Assembly (NCBI GenBank): GCA_029556265.1
Contig: JAKQFH010000068.1
Span: 1 to 41,741, forward strand
DNA length: 41,741 nt
Origin: Chloroflexota bacterium
Lineage (GTDB): Bacteria; Chloroflexota; Anaerolineae; Anaerolineales; Anaerolineaceae
Reading direction: 5' to 3'
In this document: piece by piece, positions 15,777 to 24,255 of the stretch
Layout: each line of letters starts with the position of its first letter
Numbering within the stretch: the stretch's first letter is position 1
Position numbers and translations under genes: made by a program
Notes under the pieces: model-generated
Databases searched by the model: none
What the model was told of the DNA's origin: nothing
Seen by the model: only the letters and a program-made list of their open reading frames with translations

Positions 15777-17064
15777 TCGCGCCGCCCGTTCCGTTTGGTG
15801 TATAGACCCCAATCACGCGCGCGTCCGGACGCAAGTATTTGCCGGCTGTGTTTCTTACCTGCTCTGGCGAAACCGCGGCAAGCCGCTCCACATATTCGGC
15901 AAACCAGGAATAATCGGCGAAACTGTTGGCATATCCCATCCAGAAGGCCTGGTTGGTGATATTGTCGCTGCCATAGGCAAACAAGGCTTTGGCTTGCTTC
16001 ACGGCGCGGTCAATCTCCGCCTGGGTTATTGGCTCGGACTGGATTATTTCAATTTGAGCGTCAAGCGCGGAGAGCAGCCTGCGGACGCTGCGGGCGGGGT
16101 GTTTGGTCAGGTTTATTGTAAAGCTGCCCGGGTCCACGTTCGCGTTCAGGTTGCCCCCGACACTTACCGCGAGCTCTTTTTCCACCAGGGCGAGGTAGAG
16201 GCGGCTGGTGCGATTGCTTATGCCGCCGCCGCCAAACATGTTCAGGCTGGAAGGTCCGGTCAGCAGGCTTTCCAAAATGGTAAAGGCAAAGAAGTCCTCG
16301 CTGTCTGCTTTTGGCGCCCGCCAGGCAACTTCAACAAAAGTCGCGTCGCCGGGTCCACTCAAGTCTACCCTGTCGAAGGCGGGGAGGTCATCTTCTGGCG
16401 TGGGGATAAGTTTGTCCGCGGGCTCAGACTCCAGGTGTCCGAAATACTGGCGGGTGAGCGCAAACGCTTTTTCCGGGTTGATATCACCTGCCAGGCAGAC
16501 CAGCGCGTTGGCCGGCTGATAGTAGTTCTGGTAATGTCCGTACAGGTCTTCGCGAGTCAGGGCGAGCAGGTCTTCTTTTGCGCCGATGACCTCGTTGCGG
16601 TAGGGATGCCGCTGAAATGCGCGCAGCTGAACGGCCTCATTCAGCCGGAAGAGCGGCTCATTCTCCATACCTTCGCGTTCCGAAAGAATCACTGTCCTTT
16701 CAGTCTCCACCTCGCCGGGTTCAAACAAGCTGCCGCGCATGCGGTCAGCCTCCAGCGCCAGAGCGGTTTCCAGCGCGCTGGCGGGCAGCGTCTCAAAATA
16801 GGTGGTCCAGTCCGGGCTTGTGAAGGCGTTCCAATGCCCGCCCAGGCGGGCGATGCTGTGGTCCATCCACGAAGCGGAACGCTGGGCTGTGCCTTTGAAC
16901 TGCATGTGTTCAACCCAGTGACTGAGGCCAGTCTTGCCGGGCAGTTCGTTGCGGGAGCCAATCCCATACCAAACCCAACAGCTGACGATGGGCGCGGTGT
17001 GAATCTCGCGTATCAACAGCCTTAAGCCGTTGTCCAGTTGAAATGTGACGAGTGAATTGTTCAT
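15769..17064 (-). CDS. Zinc peptidase of family M16, active subunit
   Basis: 431 residues. The inverted zinc motif HWVEHM (HxxEH) lies near residues 49-54 and the distant acidic ligand region VILSEREGMENEP near 128-140. GSRNELPGKTGLSHWVEHMQFKGT matches the usual GSR.E...TGLAHFLEHM block. It is a predicted oligopeptide-processing protease; with no signal peptide it is probably cytoplasmic or at the membrane face. It is followed in the same operon by the inactive partner (overlap), acpS and a metallophosphoesterase. No strong ribosome binding site precedes ATG 17064. A 456-codon open frame on the other strand is a shadow. Confidence 0.93.
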   Translation of the reverse strand: MNNSLVTFQLDNGLRLLIREIHTAPIVSCWVWYGIGSRNELPGKTGLSHWVEHMQFKGTAQRSASWMDHSIARLGGHWNAFTSPDWTTYFETLPASALETALALEADRMRGSLFEPGEVETERTVILSEREGMENEPLFRLNEAVQLRAFQRHPYRNEVIGAKEDLLALTREDLYGHYQNYYQPANALVCLAGDINPEKAFALTRQYFGHLESEPADKLIPTPEDDLPAFDRVDLSGPGDATFVEVAWRAPKADSEDFFAFTILESLLTGPSSLNMFGGGGISNRTSRLYLALVEKELAVSVGGNLNANVDPGSFTINLTKHPARSVRRLLSALDAQIEIIQSEPITQAEIDRAVKQAKALFAYGSDNITNQAFWMGYANSFADYSWFAEYVERLAAVSPEQVRNTAGKYLRPDARVIGVYTPNGTGGAND

Positions 17065-17108
17065 GTTAGCTGATGAGAGAAGGGTGTTTTAGCTGTTTCA
17101 ATATCGGT

Positions 17109-17591
17109 TCAGAGCTGGTTGTGATGATAAGGCGGCAGCATCAGCAAGCCAAACCCGATAAGCAGCATACCTATGATGAGACCCTGCGATTGCAGCTTGC
17201 CCAAAAAAACATCGGGCATGGGGTTGGTGCCAAAACCAAACGCGTCTGCCAGGGCGGTGAAAAAGCAAATCACATAACCGGTGGCGATGGTGCGGGTGCC
17301 GAAATCCGCCAGAAGGGATTTGGTGTTTTTCCCCCATAAAGCAAGCAGCGCGAGCACGCCGCCCCAGGTCAATATTCCCAGACCCAGAAGGATGACGATA
17401 ATCTGTACGAAACCAATTGAAACTCCGCGATTAAGCCCGAAAACTTCCGGCTTCGCACCAATCAGAAAAATGATGAAACCGACCACTAAGAGCGTCAAAC
17501 CAAAACGGGCGCGAAACCGGGAATATCCATTTTGTTTATTGTTGGGTTTCGGCGGGATATTCGGGTTGGCGGGTGGGCAATTTTGTTCCAA
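17109..17591 (-). CDS. Integral membrane protein, four predicted helices, function unknown
   Basis: 160 residues. A Pro/Asn-rich N-terminus of about 28 residues precedes four hydrophobic segments: GLTLLVVGFIIFLIG (near 31), IGFVQIIVILLGLGILTWGG (near 60), ATGYVICFFTALADAF (near 104) and GLIIGMLLIGFGLLML (near 136). No family recognised. TTG 17591 is the only start that keeps the first helix: an upstream in-frame TGA excludes longer forms. AAGG lies about 9 nt before it. It is 44 nt upstream of the active M16 gene and probably shares its transcript. Confidence 0.7.
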   Translation of the reverse strand: MEQNCPPANPNIPPKPNNKQNGYSRFRARFGLTLLVVGFIIFLIGAKPEVFGLNRGVSIGFVQIIVILLGLGILTWGGVLALLALWGKNTKSLLADFGTRTIATGYVICFFTALADAFGFGTNPMPDVFLGKLQSQGLIIGMLLIGFGLLMLPPYHHNQL

Positions 17592-17613
17592 TTCGGGTTT
17601 GGCCTTTCATTGA

Positions 17614-18717
17614 TCAGCGCGGTAACGCAGATTGTAACACACGTAAAAAATTCCCGTGGGCAATTGCTTCAAGCTGCGATTGGGCATATCCTTTGGCGCT
17701 CAGGAAGGGCAGCAGTTTGGGCAGGTCGGCGATAGAATCCAACTCTTTCGGGGAGGATTGCAAACCAAAACCGCCGTCAAAATCCGTGCCAATCCCCACG
17801 TGCGCCGCGTCGCCGGCCATCTGACAGAGGTAATCAATTTGGTCTGCCAGCATGCTCAGGCTGATGGTTTGGCGGCCGCCGCTCTTTCCCCAGTCCGCCT
17901 TAAGGAAGTTGTTAAACGGCACCGTTCCGATGACGACATCCCGTTCAAACATGGCGCGAATCAGGTCATCATCCAACAAACGGTTGCCGCTGTAGGCCTG
18001 AACAAGCCGGCTGGCATTGGCGTGGCTGGCGATGATAATTCCCTCATAGCTTTCCAAGGCCTGAAACGCGGCCGCGGCGTCCATATGCGAAAGGTCCAGG
18101 ATGAAACCGAGCTCTGCCATCGCGTTGAGCAGCGCTTTTCCTTCAGTGGTCAGCGGGCCTGGTTCGTGGGTGCCGCCGCAAAACCGCGTACCCGCCCAGG
18201 CCGGTCCGATAATTCGCAAGCCGGCGTCCCACCAACGCGGAAGCTCATCCAGGCTAAGGATGCCTTCCGCGCCTTCCATCAAGGGAATGAGACCGACGGG
18301 CAAATAACCCGAACCGTTTTCTTTGGGCGGGTTATCGAGCCAGTTTGTCAGGTGTAGGGTAAGTTCGGTTTGCGTCCCAATCAACCGGAAGGCGTGCGGC
18401 TTCTGTTCACACAAACGCCGGTAACTGCCGAGCTGGTTCCACGCCAGCCGGTTAGCTTCGGCAGGGCTGGCGTAATACTGGGTATCCAGGGGGTCTATGC
18501 GCCCGGGGCGGGCAGGCGTGACAAACAAAGTGCCAAAGATCAGCGCGACTTTTGCCTGGTTATATTCAGGCCAGCCGAGCATGGTATCGCCGGTGTAGGC
18601 GGGTATCAGTGTGCCTTGCTCAGTTCGGCGGGTCTGAAACGCGGAACGCGAATAATCCCGACCGAAACAGGCCATATTCCAGGCTAAATCTTCATGCGCG
18701 TCAATGAACCAGTTCAT
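17614..18717 (-). CDS. Membrane dipeptidase (renal dipeptidase-type, family M19)
   Basis: About 367 residues from ATG 18717. M19 enzymes hydrolyse dipeptides at a binuclear zinc centre. Metal ligands are visible: H and D in FIDAHEDLAWN at the N-terminus, the bridging Glu in PLMEGAEGI near residue 145, His in LDLSHMD near 209, His in IIASHANAS near 230, and Asp in HVGIGTDFDGGFG near 303. No signal peptide is present. ATG 18717 has no ribosome binding site and lies directly after the T-tract of the terminator of the upstream S1-protein gene; an in-frame TTG at 18759 would start inside that hairpin. Expression therefore probably depends on read-through or on a promoter I cannot see. Confidence 0.9.
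   Translation of the reverse strand: MNWFIDAHEDLAWNMACFGRDYSRSAFQTRRTEQGTLIPAYTGDTMLGWPEYNQAKVALIFGTLFVTPARPGRIDPLDTQYYASPAEANRLAWNQLGSYRRLCEQKPHAFRLIGTQTELTLHLTNWLDNPPKENGSGYLPVGLIPLMEGAEGILSLDELPRWWDAGLRIIGPAWAGTRFCGGTHEPGPLTTEGKALLNAMAELGFILDLSHMDAAAAFQALESYEGIIIASHANASRLVQAYSGNRLLDDDLIRAMFERDVVIGTVPFNNFLKADWGKSGGRQTISLSMLADQIDYLCQMAGDAAHVGIGTDFDGGFGLQSSPKELDSIADLPKLLPFLSAKGYAQSQLEAIAHGNFLRVLQSALPR
17631..17639 (-). promoter_or_regulatory. Extended -10 promoter of the M16 operon
   Basis: On the minus strand TG-T-TACAAT, with the hexamer at 17631-17636, inside the 3' end of the dipeptidase gene, about 39 nt before TTG 17591. Confidence 0.45.
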
Positions 18718-18756
18718 AGAAAAGAAAAAGCGCCGGAATAGCTGATACTCCGGCGC
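18718..18756 (-). terminator. Rho-independent terminator of the S1-protein gene, abutting the dipeptidase start
   Basis: On the minus strand the arm 18749-18756 pairs with 18730-18737 (GCGCCGGA/TCCGGCGC, 8 bp, 11-nt loop), followed by CTTTTTCTTTTCT and then at once by the ATG of the dipeptidase gene at 18717. Confidence 0.8.
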
Positions 18757-18771
18757 CAAAGGGTCAAATAC

Positions 18772-20157
18772 TTACGCCTGGGGTTCTTCGGCGGAAGGGG
18801 TCTCTTCTGCCGGGCTTTCTTCCACCGGAGCGTTTTCTTCGGGGGCTGCCTCGACCGGGCTTTCTTCCGCCGGAGCGCTTTCCTCGGGGGCTGCCGCCGA
18901 TACGGATTGGGAGATTTCTCCGACGATATCGCCTAGCGCCTCACCCGAAGAGGAACTTACCACGTCCAAATCCTGCGCCAAGGACTTCCAGTCCTGGTCG
19001 GCATACTGGGGAGAATCCACACGACGCATGCTCAAACCGATACGGCGGTTTTCTTCCTCAATACGCAGGATGCGCAGCGCGACGCGGTCGCCAACCTTCA
19101 GGATTTCCTTGGGATGGTCTACGCGCTTATCGCTAAGCTCAGAAATATGAATAAGTCCTTCCATATCGCCAGGAATATTCAATTTGGCGAACGCGCCAAA
19201 GTTGGTAAGCCGGGTGATTTCACCTTCCACAAGCTGACCGACTTTCAGGGCGTTGACCTGGGTGGACCAGGGGTCATTTTGCAGTTGGCGGATGGAAAGG
19301 CCGATTCGGCGGCGCTCTTTGTCGATGCTAATGATTTTCACCTTCACTTCATCGCCAACCTTGAGCGCCTCGCTTGGGTGGGTGATGCGGTCGTAAGAAA
19401 TTTCTGAGACATGCACGAGCCCATCCGCGCCGCCAATATTGACGAAGGCGCCGAAATCGGCCAGGCTGGTAACGCGGCCGGTGCGGACGTCGCCTTCTTT
19501 CAGGCTGTCCAGGATTTTCTCGCGAACCATATCGCGGGTTTCGGTGCTGGCAGCGCGTTCGCTAAGAATCAGACGATGGCGCTCGCGGTCTACTTCAATC
19601 ACGCAGCACTGCACCTTTTCGCCAATCATCGCCTTGTATTTCTCCTCGGGGGTCTCACCGGTGATTTCTGACCTGCGGCTGAGGCTTAGTTGGGAGGCAG
19701 GGATAAAACCGCGGATAGTGCTCAGCGGCACAAGCAAACCGCCTTTGTTGTAGCCCACGATTTCGGATTCGAAGCTGACACCAGATGCCTTCATTTCCTC
19801 TGCGTCCAGCCAGCTTTGTTCTTCCACGGCGCGGATGAAAGAGAGGACCAAATTACCATTTTGATCTTCCGGAGTAACCACATAGACCGGGATAGCCTGT
19901 CCAACGGCCATAGTCAAAAGAAAATCAGCAGGGATGCTTTCGTATTCTTTTCCGGAAATGATACCTTCGGATTTGGCGCCAACGCTGACCAGTATCTGGT
20001 TATCGCCGATACTGGCAATGATGCCGTCCCGAATTTCCCCGGCTTTGGGGAAGTCGATATTGAGGTTGGATTCGAGCAGATCCCCCATTTGTTCCATTGT
20101 CAGAGGTTCGTTCTCTTCCGGCGTCTCCTGCTTGCTTACATCGTCATTGTCACTCAT
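18772..20157 (-). CDS. rpsA: S1 RNA-binding domain protein, ribosomal protein S1-like
   Basis: 461 residues. Four S1 (OB-fold) repeats are seen: [26 protein letters not shown] (about 40-110), a divergent one around [15 protein letters not shown] (130-200), [25 protein letters not shown] (about 219-287) and [20 protein letters not shown] (about 304-375). Repeats 3 and 4 carry the classic GAF and GL(I/V)H(I/V)SE motifs. S1 proteins bind mRNA and help place it on the 30S subunit, which matters especially for mRNAs without a leader or ribosome binding site. The C-terminus is a repetitive acidic Pro/Glu/Ala tail made of variants of [17 protein letters not shown] ribosome binding site precedes the ATG. 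Four-repeat forms are usual outside Proteobacteria. Confidence 0.93.
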   Translation of the reverse strand: MSDNDDVSKQETPEENEPLTMEQMGDLLESNLNIDFPKAGEIRDGIIASIGDNQILVSVGAKSEGIISGKEYESIPADFLLTMAVGQAIPVYVVTPEDQNGNLVLSFIRAVEEQSWLDAEEMKASGVSFESEIVGYNKGGLLVPLSTIRGFIPASQLSLSRRSEITGETPEEKYKAMIGEKVQCCVIEVDRERHRLILSERAASTETRDMVREKILDSLKEGDVRTGRVTSLADFGAFVNIGGADGLVHVSEISYDRITHPSEALKVGDEVKVKIISIDKERRRIGLSIRQLQNDPWSTQVNALKVGQLVEGEITRLTNFGAFAKLNIPGDMEGLIHISELSDKRVDHPKEILKVGDRVALRILRIEEENRRIGLSMRRVDSPQYADQDWKSLAQDLDVVSSSSGEALGDIVGEISQSVSAAAPEESAPAEESPVEAAPEENAPVEESPAEETPSAEEPQA

Positions 20158-20190
20158 GAATAAATTACTCCACCATAAAATTTGGAATTG

Positions 20191-20219
20191 ATTATAGTAG
20201 ACAATATCTGCTTTTGCAA
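20191..20219 (-). promoter_or_regulatory. Promoter of the S1-protein gene, TTGCAA-17-TATAAT
   Basis: Read on the minus strand: -35 TTGCAA at 20214-20219, a 17-bp spacer, and -10 TATAAT at 20191-20196. The spacing is ideal and there is no extended -10 TG. Confidence 0.75.
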
Positions 20220-20300
20220 CCCAGCAAATTTGCGGAGGCTAAGTGTCGTGAAAAAGCAAGCCTTAACCTGCGCGGACTGGTCTTCTGGCGATATTTCGGG

Positions 20301-22625
20301 TCAATCTTCATTAAGCGGACCGTATTCACCGTAATCCAAAACTTCACGCACGCCTGTTTTGGGGTCTGGAGGTCCAACAATCCCCTGCTCTTCCAAATTC
20401 TCAATAATGCGCGCGGCGCGGGAATAGCCGATCCGCAGTTTACGCTGCAGCAGCGACACAGACGCTCTGCCTTCGCGGCGGATAATGCGGATGACTTCCG
20501 TGGTCAGCGCGTCTTCACCGCTGTTCTTCTGCATTTCTTCCCACAAGGGTTGTTGAACCAAAACGTCATCTACCAGGGGCGGTCTGGATTGGGACTTGAA
20601 AACCGCAACGTCCGGGCGCTCCTCCCCTGGTCTTTGCAAGGCTTGGTTTCTCCAAAATTCTACCAAGTTGTTTAACTCCATTTCAGAAACAAAGGTGCCC
20701 TGCAAACGAACCGGCGCGGGGGAATCCGGCGCCTGGAAGAGCATGTCGCCTTTCCCAAGCAGGGTTTCCGCGCCGACCTGATCCAGGATTACGCGGCTGT
20801 CGATGCCTGAAGCGACGGCGAACGCGATGCGCGCGGGAAAGTTAGCTTTGATGAGACCCGTGATGACCTCGACTGAAGGGCGTTGGGTGGCGAGAATCAG
20901 ATGGATTCCGGTGGCGCGCGCCAGCTGCGCCAGCCGGGTGAGCAGCTGTTCGGTTCTGGTTGGCGCGGTCAGCATCAAATCCGCAAGCTCATCGATGAAA
21001 ACCAGGATATAAGGGAGGGTTTTTTTGCCGGCGGCGCTTTGGATGGCGTTGTATTCGGTTATGTTGCGGGCGTGGGCTTCGGAGAAGACGCGGTAGCGTA
21101 AATCCATTTCCCGCTGCATCCACTGCAGGGCGTCAACCACTTTTTCCGCGTCGACGATGACCGGCGCGAGTAAATGAGGGATGCCGTTATAACCGGTCAG
21201 TTCAACCCGCTTGGGGTCTACCATTACGAAACGGATTTGATCGGGGGTGAGCGTGAGCAAATAGGACGCTAACATGGAATTCACGCAAACCGATTTTCCT
21301 GATCCGGTTGTGCCCGCGATAAGTAGATGCGGCATATCCGCCAGGTTCGCCGTAAAGGCTTGTCCAGCCACGGTTTTGCCCAACGCGAACTTGAGCGGGT
21401 TCGGATTGGTCATGTATCCGGAACTTTGGATGACGTCTTGCAATGAAACCACGGAAATCTGGCTGTTGGGTACTTCAATCCCGATATAACCCCGACCGGG
21501 GACGGGCGCTTGCACGCGAATTCGCGACGCTTTAAGCGCCAGCGCCAGGTCATTGGAGAGGCTGACGATGTTGCTGACCCGCACCCGCTTCCGGCTGCCG
21601 CGCGTTTCCACAAAGTCCGGCTCGACCCCAAACAGGGTGACAGCCGGCCCGCGCCTGATTTCCACGACATGGGAGGGGGTGTTGAAGGAGCGCAGCGTTT
21701 CTTCGATGACGCGGGCGCGGTCCTGGTCATTTTCCTGGTCGGGCGGCTGGGCAGGAGCTGGCATCAGGATATCCTCGGGGTCGGGCAGGACCCAGGTGTG
21801 CGCCGTGCCGGCTGGTTGACTGGAGGTTTGCGCGGCAGGGGCGGGAGCCAGCTTGGGAGAAGGGTCGGGCGATAATGGAATCTCAGCGGATTCTTCGCCT
21901 GGATACTGCGCGCTGGCAGTGCGTTTTGCCTGAAGAGTGGCAGCTTTGCATTGGATATAGCGGGCAAAGCGCGCGCGGCTGTCTTTCAGGCGCTCGGCCA
22001 GCCAAAGCGTAAGGTCCGACATGGATAAATCCAGAAGGAGAACGAGCGAGATAAGGAACCAGGCTAACAGCCAAATGACAGCTCCGGGCTTACCAAACCA
22101 GCGCGTGAGGGTGTTCAGGATTTGGCGGCCGGCTGTGCCGCCGCTGAAATCCCCACCAAACAACTGGAACCAACCCAGCATGTTAAAAAAGGCGAGGACC
22201 ATACCAATGACGCGTTCGCCCGTGAGTTCCGGGAGGCTATCCAGATTACGCAGCAGCGACCAGGCGCCAGCGATAATCAGAATGACAGGAATAGCGTACG
22301 CGCCCCAACCGGTGGACTTGAACAGGATATCGGTCCACCATCTGGAGAGAATGCCCGATTTGCCGATAATCAGACTCAGGAGCGTCAGCGCGCCAATGAC
22401 AACCAGTACGATACCGATGATATCCACGCGGCGTTCGGGGGAGATGGTGAAAGACGCTGACCTGAGATTTGGCTTGCGGGCAGAGGTACTGCCGCGGCTG
22501 GTCTTGGCAGCCGGCTTCCTTCCCCGGGCAGACGAGCTTTGGCGCGTCGACTTCGCAGCGCTTGTTCGTTTCGCGGGCGTCTTCGCGGTGGTTTTTTTGG
22601 GTTTGGTTTTGGCGCTCGTCGCCAT
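20301..22625 (-). CDS. ftsK: DNA translocase FtsK/SpoIIIE
   Basis: 774 residues. FtsK pumps chromosomal DNA through the division septum. The N-terminus is a Lys/Arg/Ala-rich tail of about 60 residues, followed by four membrane helices (about 70-210), a variable linker rich in Pro and Ala, the alpha domain (DLALALKASRIRVQAPVPGRGYIGIEVPN), and the RecA-like motor with Walker A AGTTGSGKSVCVNSML near residue 440 and Walker B YILVFIDELADLM near 545. The C-terminal gamma winged helix SVSLLQRKLRIGYSRAARI (about 725) is the part that recognises KOPS-like sequences and XerD. The ATG is preceded by GGAGGAG. It ends 144 bp upstream of the S1 gene on the same strand but that gene has its own promoter. 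Confidence 0.96.
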   Translation of the reverse strand: MATSAKTKPKKTTAKTPAKRTSAAKSTRQSSSARGRKPAAKTSRGSTSARKPNLRSASFTISPERRVDIIGIVLVVIGALTLLSLIIGKSGILSRWWTDILFKSTGWGAYAIPVILIIAGAWSLLRNLDSLPELTGERVIGMVLAFFNMLGWFQLFGGDFSGGTAGRQILNTLTRWFGKPGAVIWLLAWFLISLVLLLDLSMSDLTLWLAERLKDSRARFARYIQCKAATLQAKRTASAQYPGEESAEIPLSPDPSPKLAPAPAAQTSSQPAGTAHTWVLPDPEDILMPAPAQPPDQENDQDRARVIEETLRSFNTPSHVVEIRRGPAVTLFGVEPDFVETRGSRKRVRVSNIVSLSNDLALALKASRIRVQAPVPGRGYIGIEVPNSQISVVSLQDVIQSSGYMTNPNPLKFALGKTVAGQAFTANLADMPHLLIAGTTGSGKSVCVNSMLASYLLTLTPDQIRFVMVDPKRVELTGYNGIPHLLAPVIVDAEKVVDALQWMQREMDLRYRVFSEAHARNITEYNAIQSAAGKKTLPYILVFIDELADLMLTAPTRTEQLLTRLAQLARATGIHLILATQRPSVEVITGLIKANFPARIAFAVASGIDSRVILDQVGAETLLGKGDMLFQAPDSPAPVRLQGTFVSEMELNNLVEFWRNQALQRPGEERPDVAVFKSQSRPPLVDDVLVQQPLWEEMQKNSGEDALTTEVIRIIRREGRASVSLLQRKLRIGYSRAARIIENLEEQGIVGPPDPKTGVREVLDYGEYGPLNED

Positions 22626-22656
22626 AGCTCCTCCGAGGGCTGAATTGTTCCAGAAA

Positions 22657-22665
22657 ATTATAGCA
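22657..22665 (-). promoter_or_regulatory. Extended -10 promoter of ftsK
   Basis: On the minus strand TG-C-TATAAT, hexamer at 22657-22662, about 31 nt before the ATG with GGAGGAG between. No -35 match at 16-18 bp. Confidence 0.6.
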
Positions 22666-22740
22666 TAAATGTTCTTAGCAAACTTTCCGGCGGGTTTCGC
22701 GGGGATAAAATCCGGTTTATACGAACCTTGACAATAAGGA

Positions 22741-22768
22741 TTGCGTGTTTTTTGAAACCTGATATAAT
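22741..22768 (+). promoter_or_regulatory. Promoter of rho
   Basis: TG-A-TATAAT with the hexamer at 22763-22768; a possible -35 TTGCGT at 22741-22746 (spacer 16). A perfect TTGACA at 22728-22733 is too far (29 bp) to serve this -10. Confidence 0.6.
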
Positions 22769-22774
22769 CACAAA

Positions 22775-22954
22775 TACAATCATCAAGGAAATCAGAAAGT
22801 TTTTGGCTCTTTATCGTTCAGAGCGAAATCCCGTCTTTATTTTAAAATGATAATAATTCATCAACCACAAATCTGCTTGAATCATCCATCATCGTCGGGT
22901 AATTGGCGCGCTTCGCTCCACGCTCTGCTCTAAATTAATATTTCAAAGGAAAAT
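22775..22954 (+). promoter_or_regulatory. Long rho leader with a C-rich, G-poor segment
   Basis: The predicted transcript has an untranslated leader of about 180 nt. Within it, 22861-22893 contains roughly eleven C and only two G, is rich in TC and CC dinucleotides and has little pairing potential, the composition expected of a Rho loading (rut) site. rho mRNA leaders in other bacteria mediate autoregulation. The last part carries AAAGGA before ATG 22955. Function here is inferred. Confidence 0.45.
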
Positions 22955-24226
22955 ATGGACATCTTTGAACTTGACAAGAAATCTCTCAATGAATTGCGGC
23001 GAATCGCGGAAGATCTCAACTTTCCGAAGCCTATCCGCCTGAAACGTGAAGGGCTGGTTGTAAAAATCGCCCAGGTTTTGGCGGAGCAGGAAGGTCTGGA
23101 AATGCGAGGAGGCGTCCTGGAGATCATGAATGAAGGGATTGGTTTCTTACGTTCCAATTATCGAATTGGACCGGAAGACGTCTATGTGTCGCAGGCACAG
23201 CTGCGCCGTTATGACCTGCGCTCAGGCGACCTGGTCATTGGCCATGTACGCCCCCCGCGGGAATCGGAACGGCATTATGGGCTGCTGAAGGTTGAGTCTA
23301 TCAACGGGCTCTCTCCGGATGAGGCGCGCAAACGCGTTCGTTTTGAGGCGCTGACCCCAATTTTCCCGGATTATCACCTCAACCTGGAACACGACCCGAA
23401 GAACCTCTCCACGCGCCTGATTAACCTGATCGCCCCGATTGGCGGCGGTCAACGCGCGATGATTGTTTCCCCACCCAAAGCTGGCAAGACGACCATCCTG
23501 AAAGACATCGCGAACGCAATCGCGGTTAACCATCCTGAAGTTCGTCAGATTATGTCCCTGATTGGGGAACGCCCGGAAGAAGTGACGGATATGGACCGCT
23601 CGGTTGAGGCGGAAGTAGTTGCCAGCACCTTTGACGAACCGGTCAATGCGCACGTGCGCATGGCCGAAATCGCCTTGGACCGCGCCAAACGCCTGGTCGA
23701 AAACGGCCTTAATGTGGTTATCCTGATGGATTCACTGACCCGCCTGGCCCGCGCGTACAATATGGTCGTCAACCCTTCCGGGCGCACGCTGTCTGGCGGT
23801 ATGGATCCTTCAGCGCTCTATCCGCCAAAGCGTTTCTTCGGAGCGGCACGCAACCTTGAGGACGGGGGCAGTCTGACGATTATCGCGACGGCTTTGGTCG
23901 ATACCGGTTCGCGTTTGGATGACGTGGTCTATGAAGAATTCAAGGGCACCGGCAATATGGAGCTTCACCTCTCACGCCGCCTGCAGGAGCGCCGGATTTT
24001 CCCTGCCATCGACATTGAAAGGTCTTCAACCCGGCGTGAAGATTTACTGCTTCCGCGTGAGACCCTGCAAAGAGCCTGGCTGATGCGGCGTATGTACCTG
24101 CAGATGGTTGCCAACCCACCGCAGGGCGCCGGCATGGATACCGCTGTGGCAACCGAAGCCATCCTGCAGCGCATGGAAAAATCAAAAACGAACGCGGAGT
24201 TTCTTGAGAGTCTGACCGATAACTAA
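22955..24226 (+). CDS. rho: Transcription termination factor Rho
   Basis: 423 residues. Rho is a hexameric RNA-dependent ATPase that terminates transcription. The N-terminal Rho_N helical domain ([18 protein letters not shown]), the cold-shock-like RNA-binding domain ([15 protein letters not shown], near 48-62, then [17 protein letters not shown]), Walker [16 protein letters not shown] near residue 173, Walker [17 protein letters not shown] near 252, the Q/R-loop region and the secondary RNA-binding site GTGNMEL near 330 are all present. There is no long N-terminal insertion such as that of actinobacterial Rho. A normal ribosome binding site precedes the ATG. The M23 peptidase gene follows after 29 bp. 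Confidence 0.97.
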   Translation: MDIFELDKKSLNELRRIAEDLNFPKPIRLKREGLVVKIAQVLAEQEGLEMRGGVLEIMNEGIGFLRSNYRIGPEDVYVSQAQLRRYDLRSGDLVIGHVRPPRESERHYGLLKVESINGLSPDEARKRVRFEALTPIFPDYHLNLEHDPKNLSTRLINLIAPIGGGQRAMIVSPPKAGKTTILKDIANAIAVNHPEVRQIMSLIGERPEEVTDMDRSVEAEVVASTFDEPVNAHVRMAEIALDRAKRLVENGLNVVILMDSLTRLARAYNMVVNPSGRTLSGGMDPSALYPPKRFFGAARNLEDGGSLTIIATALVDTGSRLDDVVYEEFKGTGNMELHLSRRLQERRIFPAIDIERSSTRREDLLLPRETLQRAWLMRRMYLQMVANPPQGAGMDTAVATEAILQRMEKSKTNAEFLESLTDN

Positions 24227-24255
24227 GCGGTCAGAAAGGAATAGAAAGAACAGGC

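Noticed and set aside
15655..17025. 456-codon open frame antisense to the M16 genes
   Set aside because: Composition shadow; both M16 proteins are clear on the minus strand.
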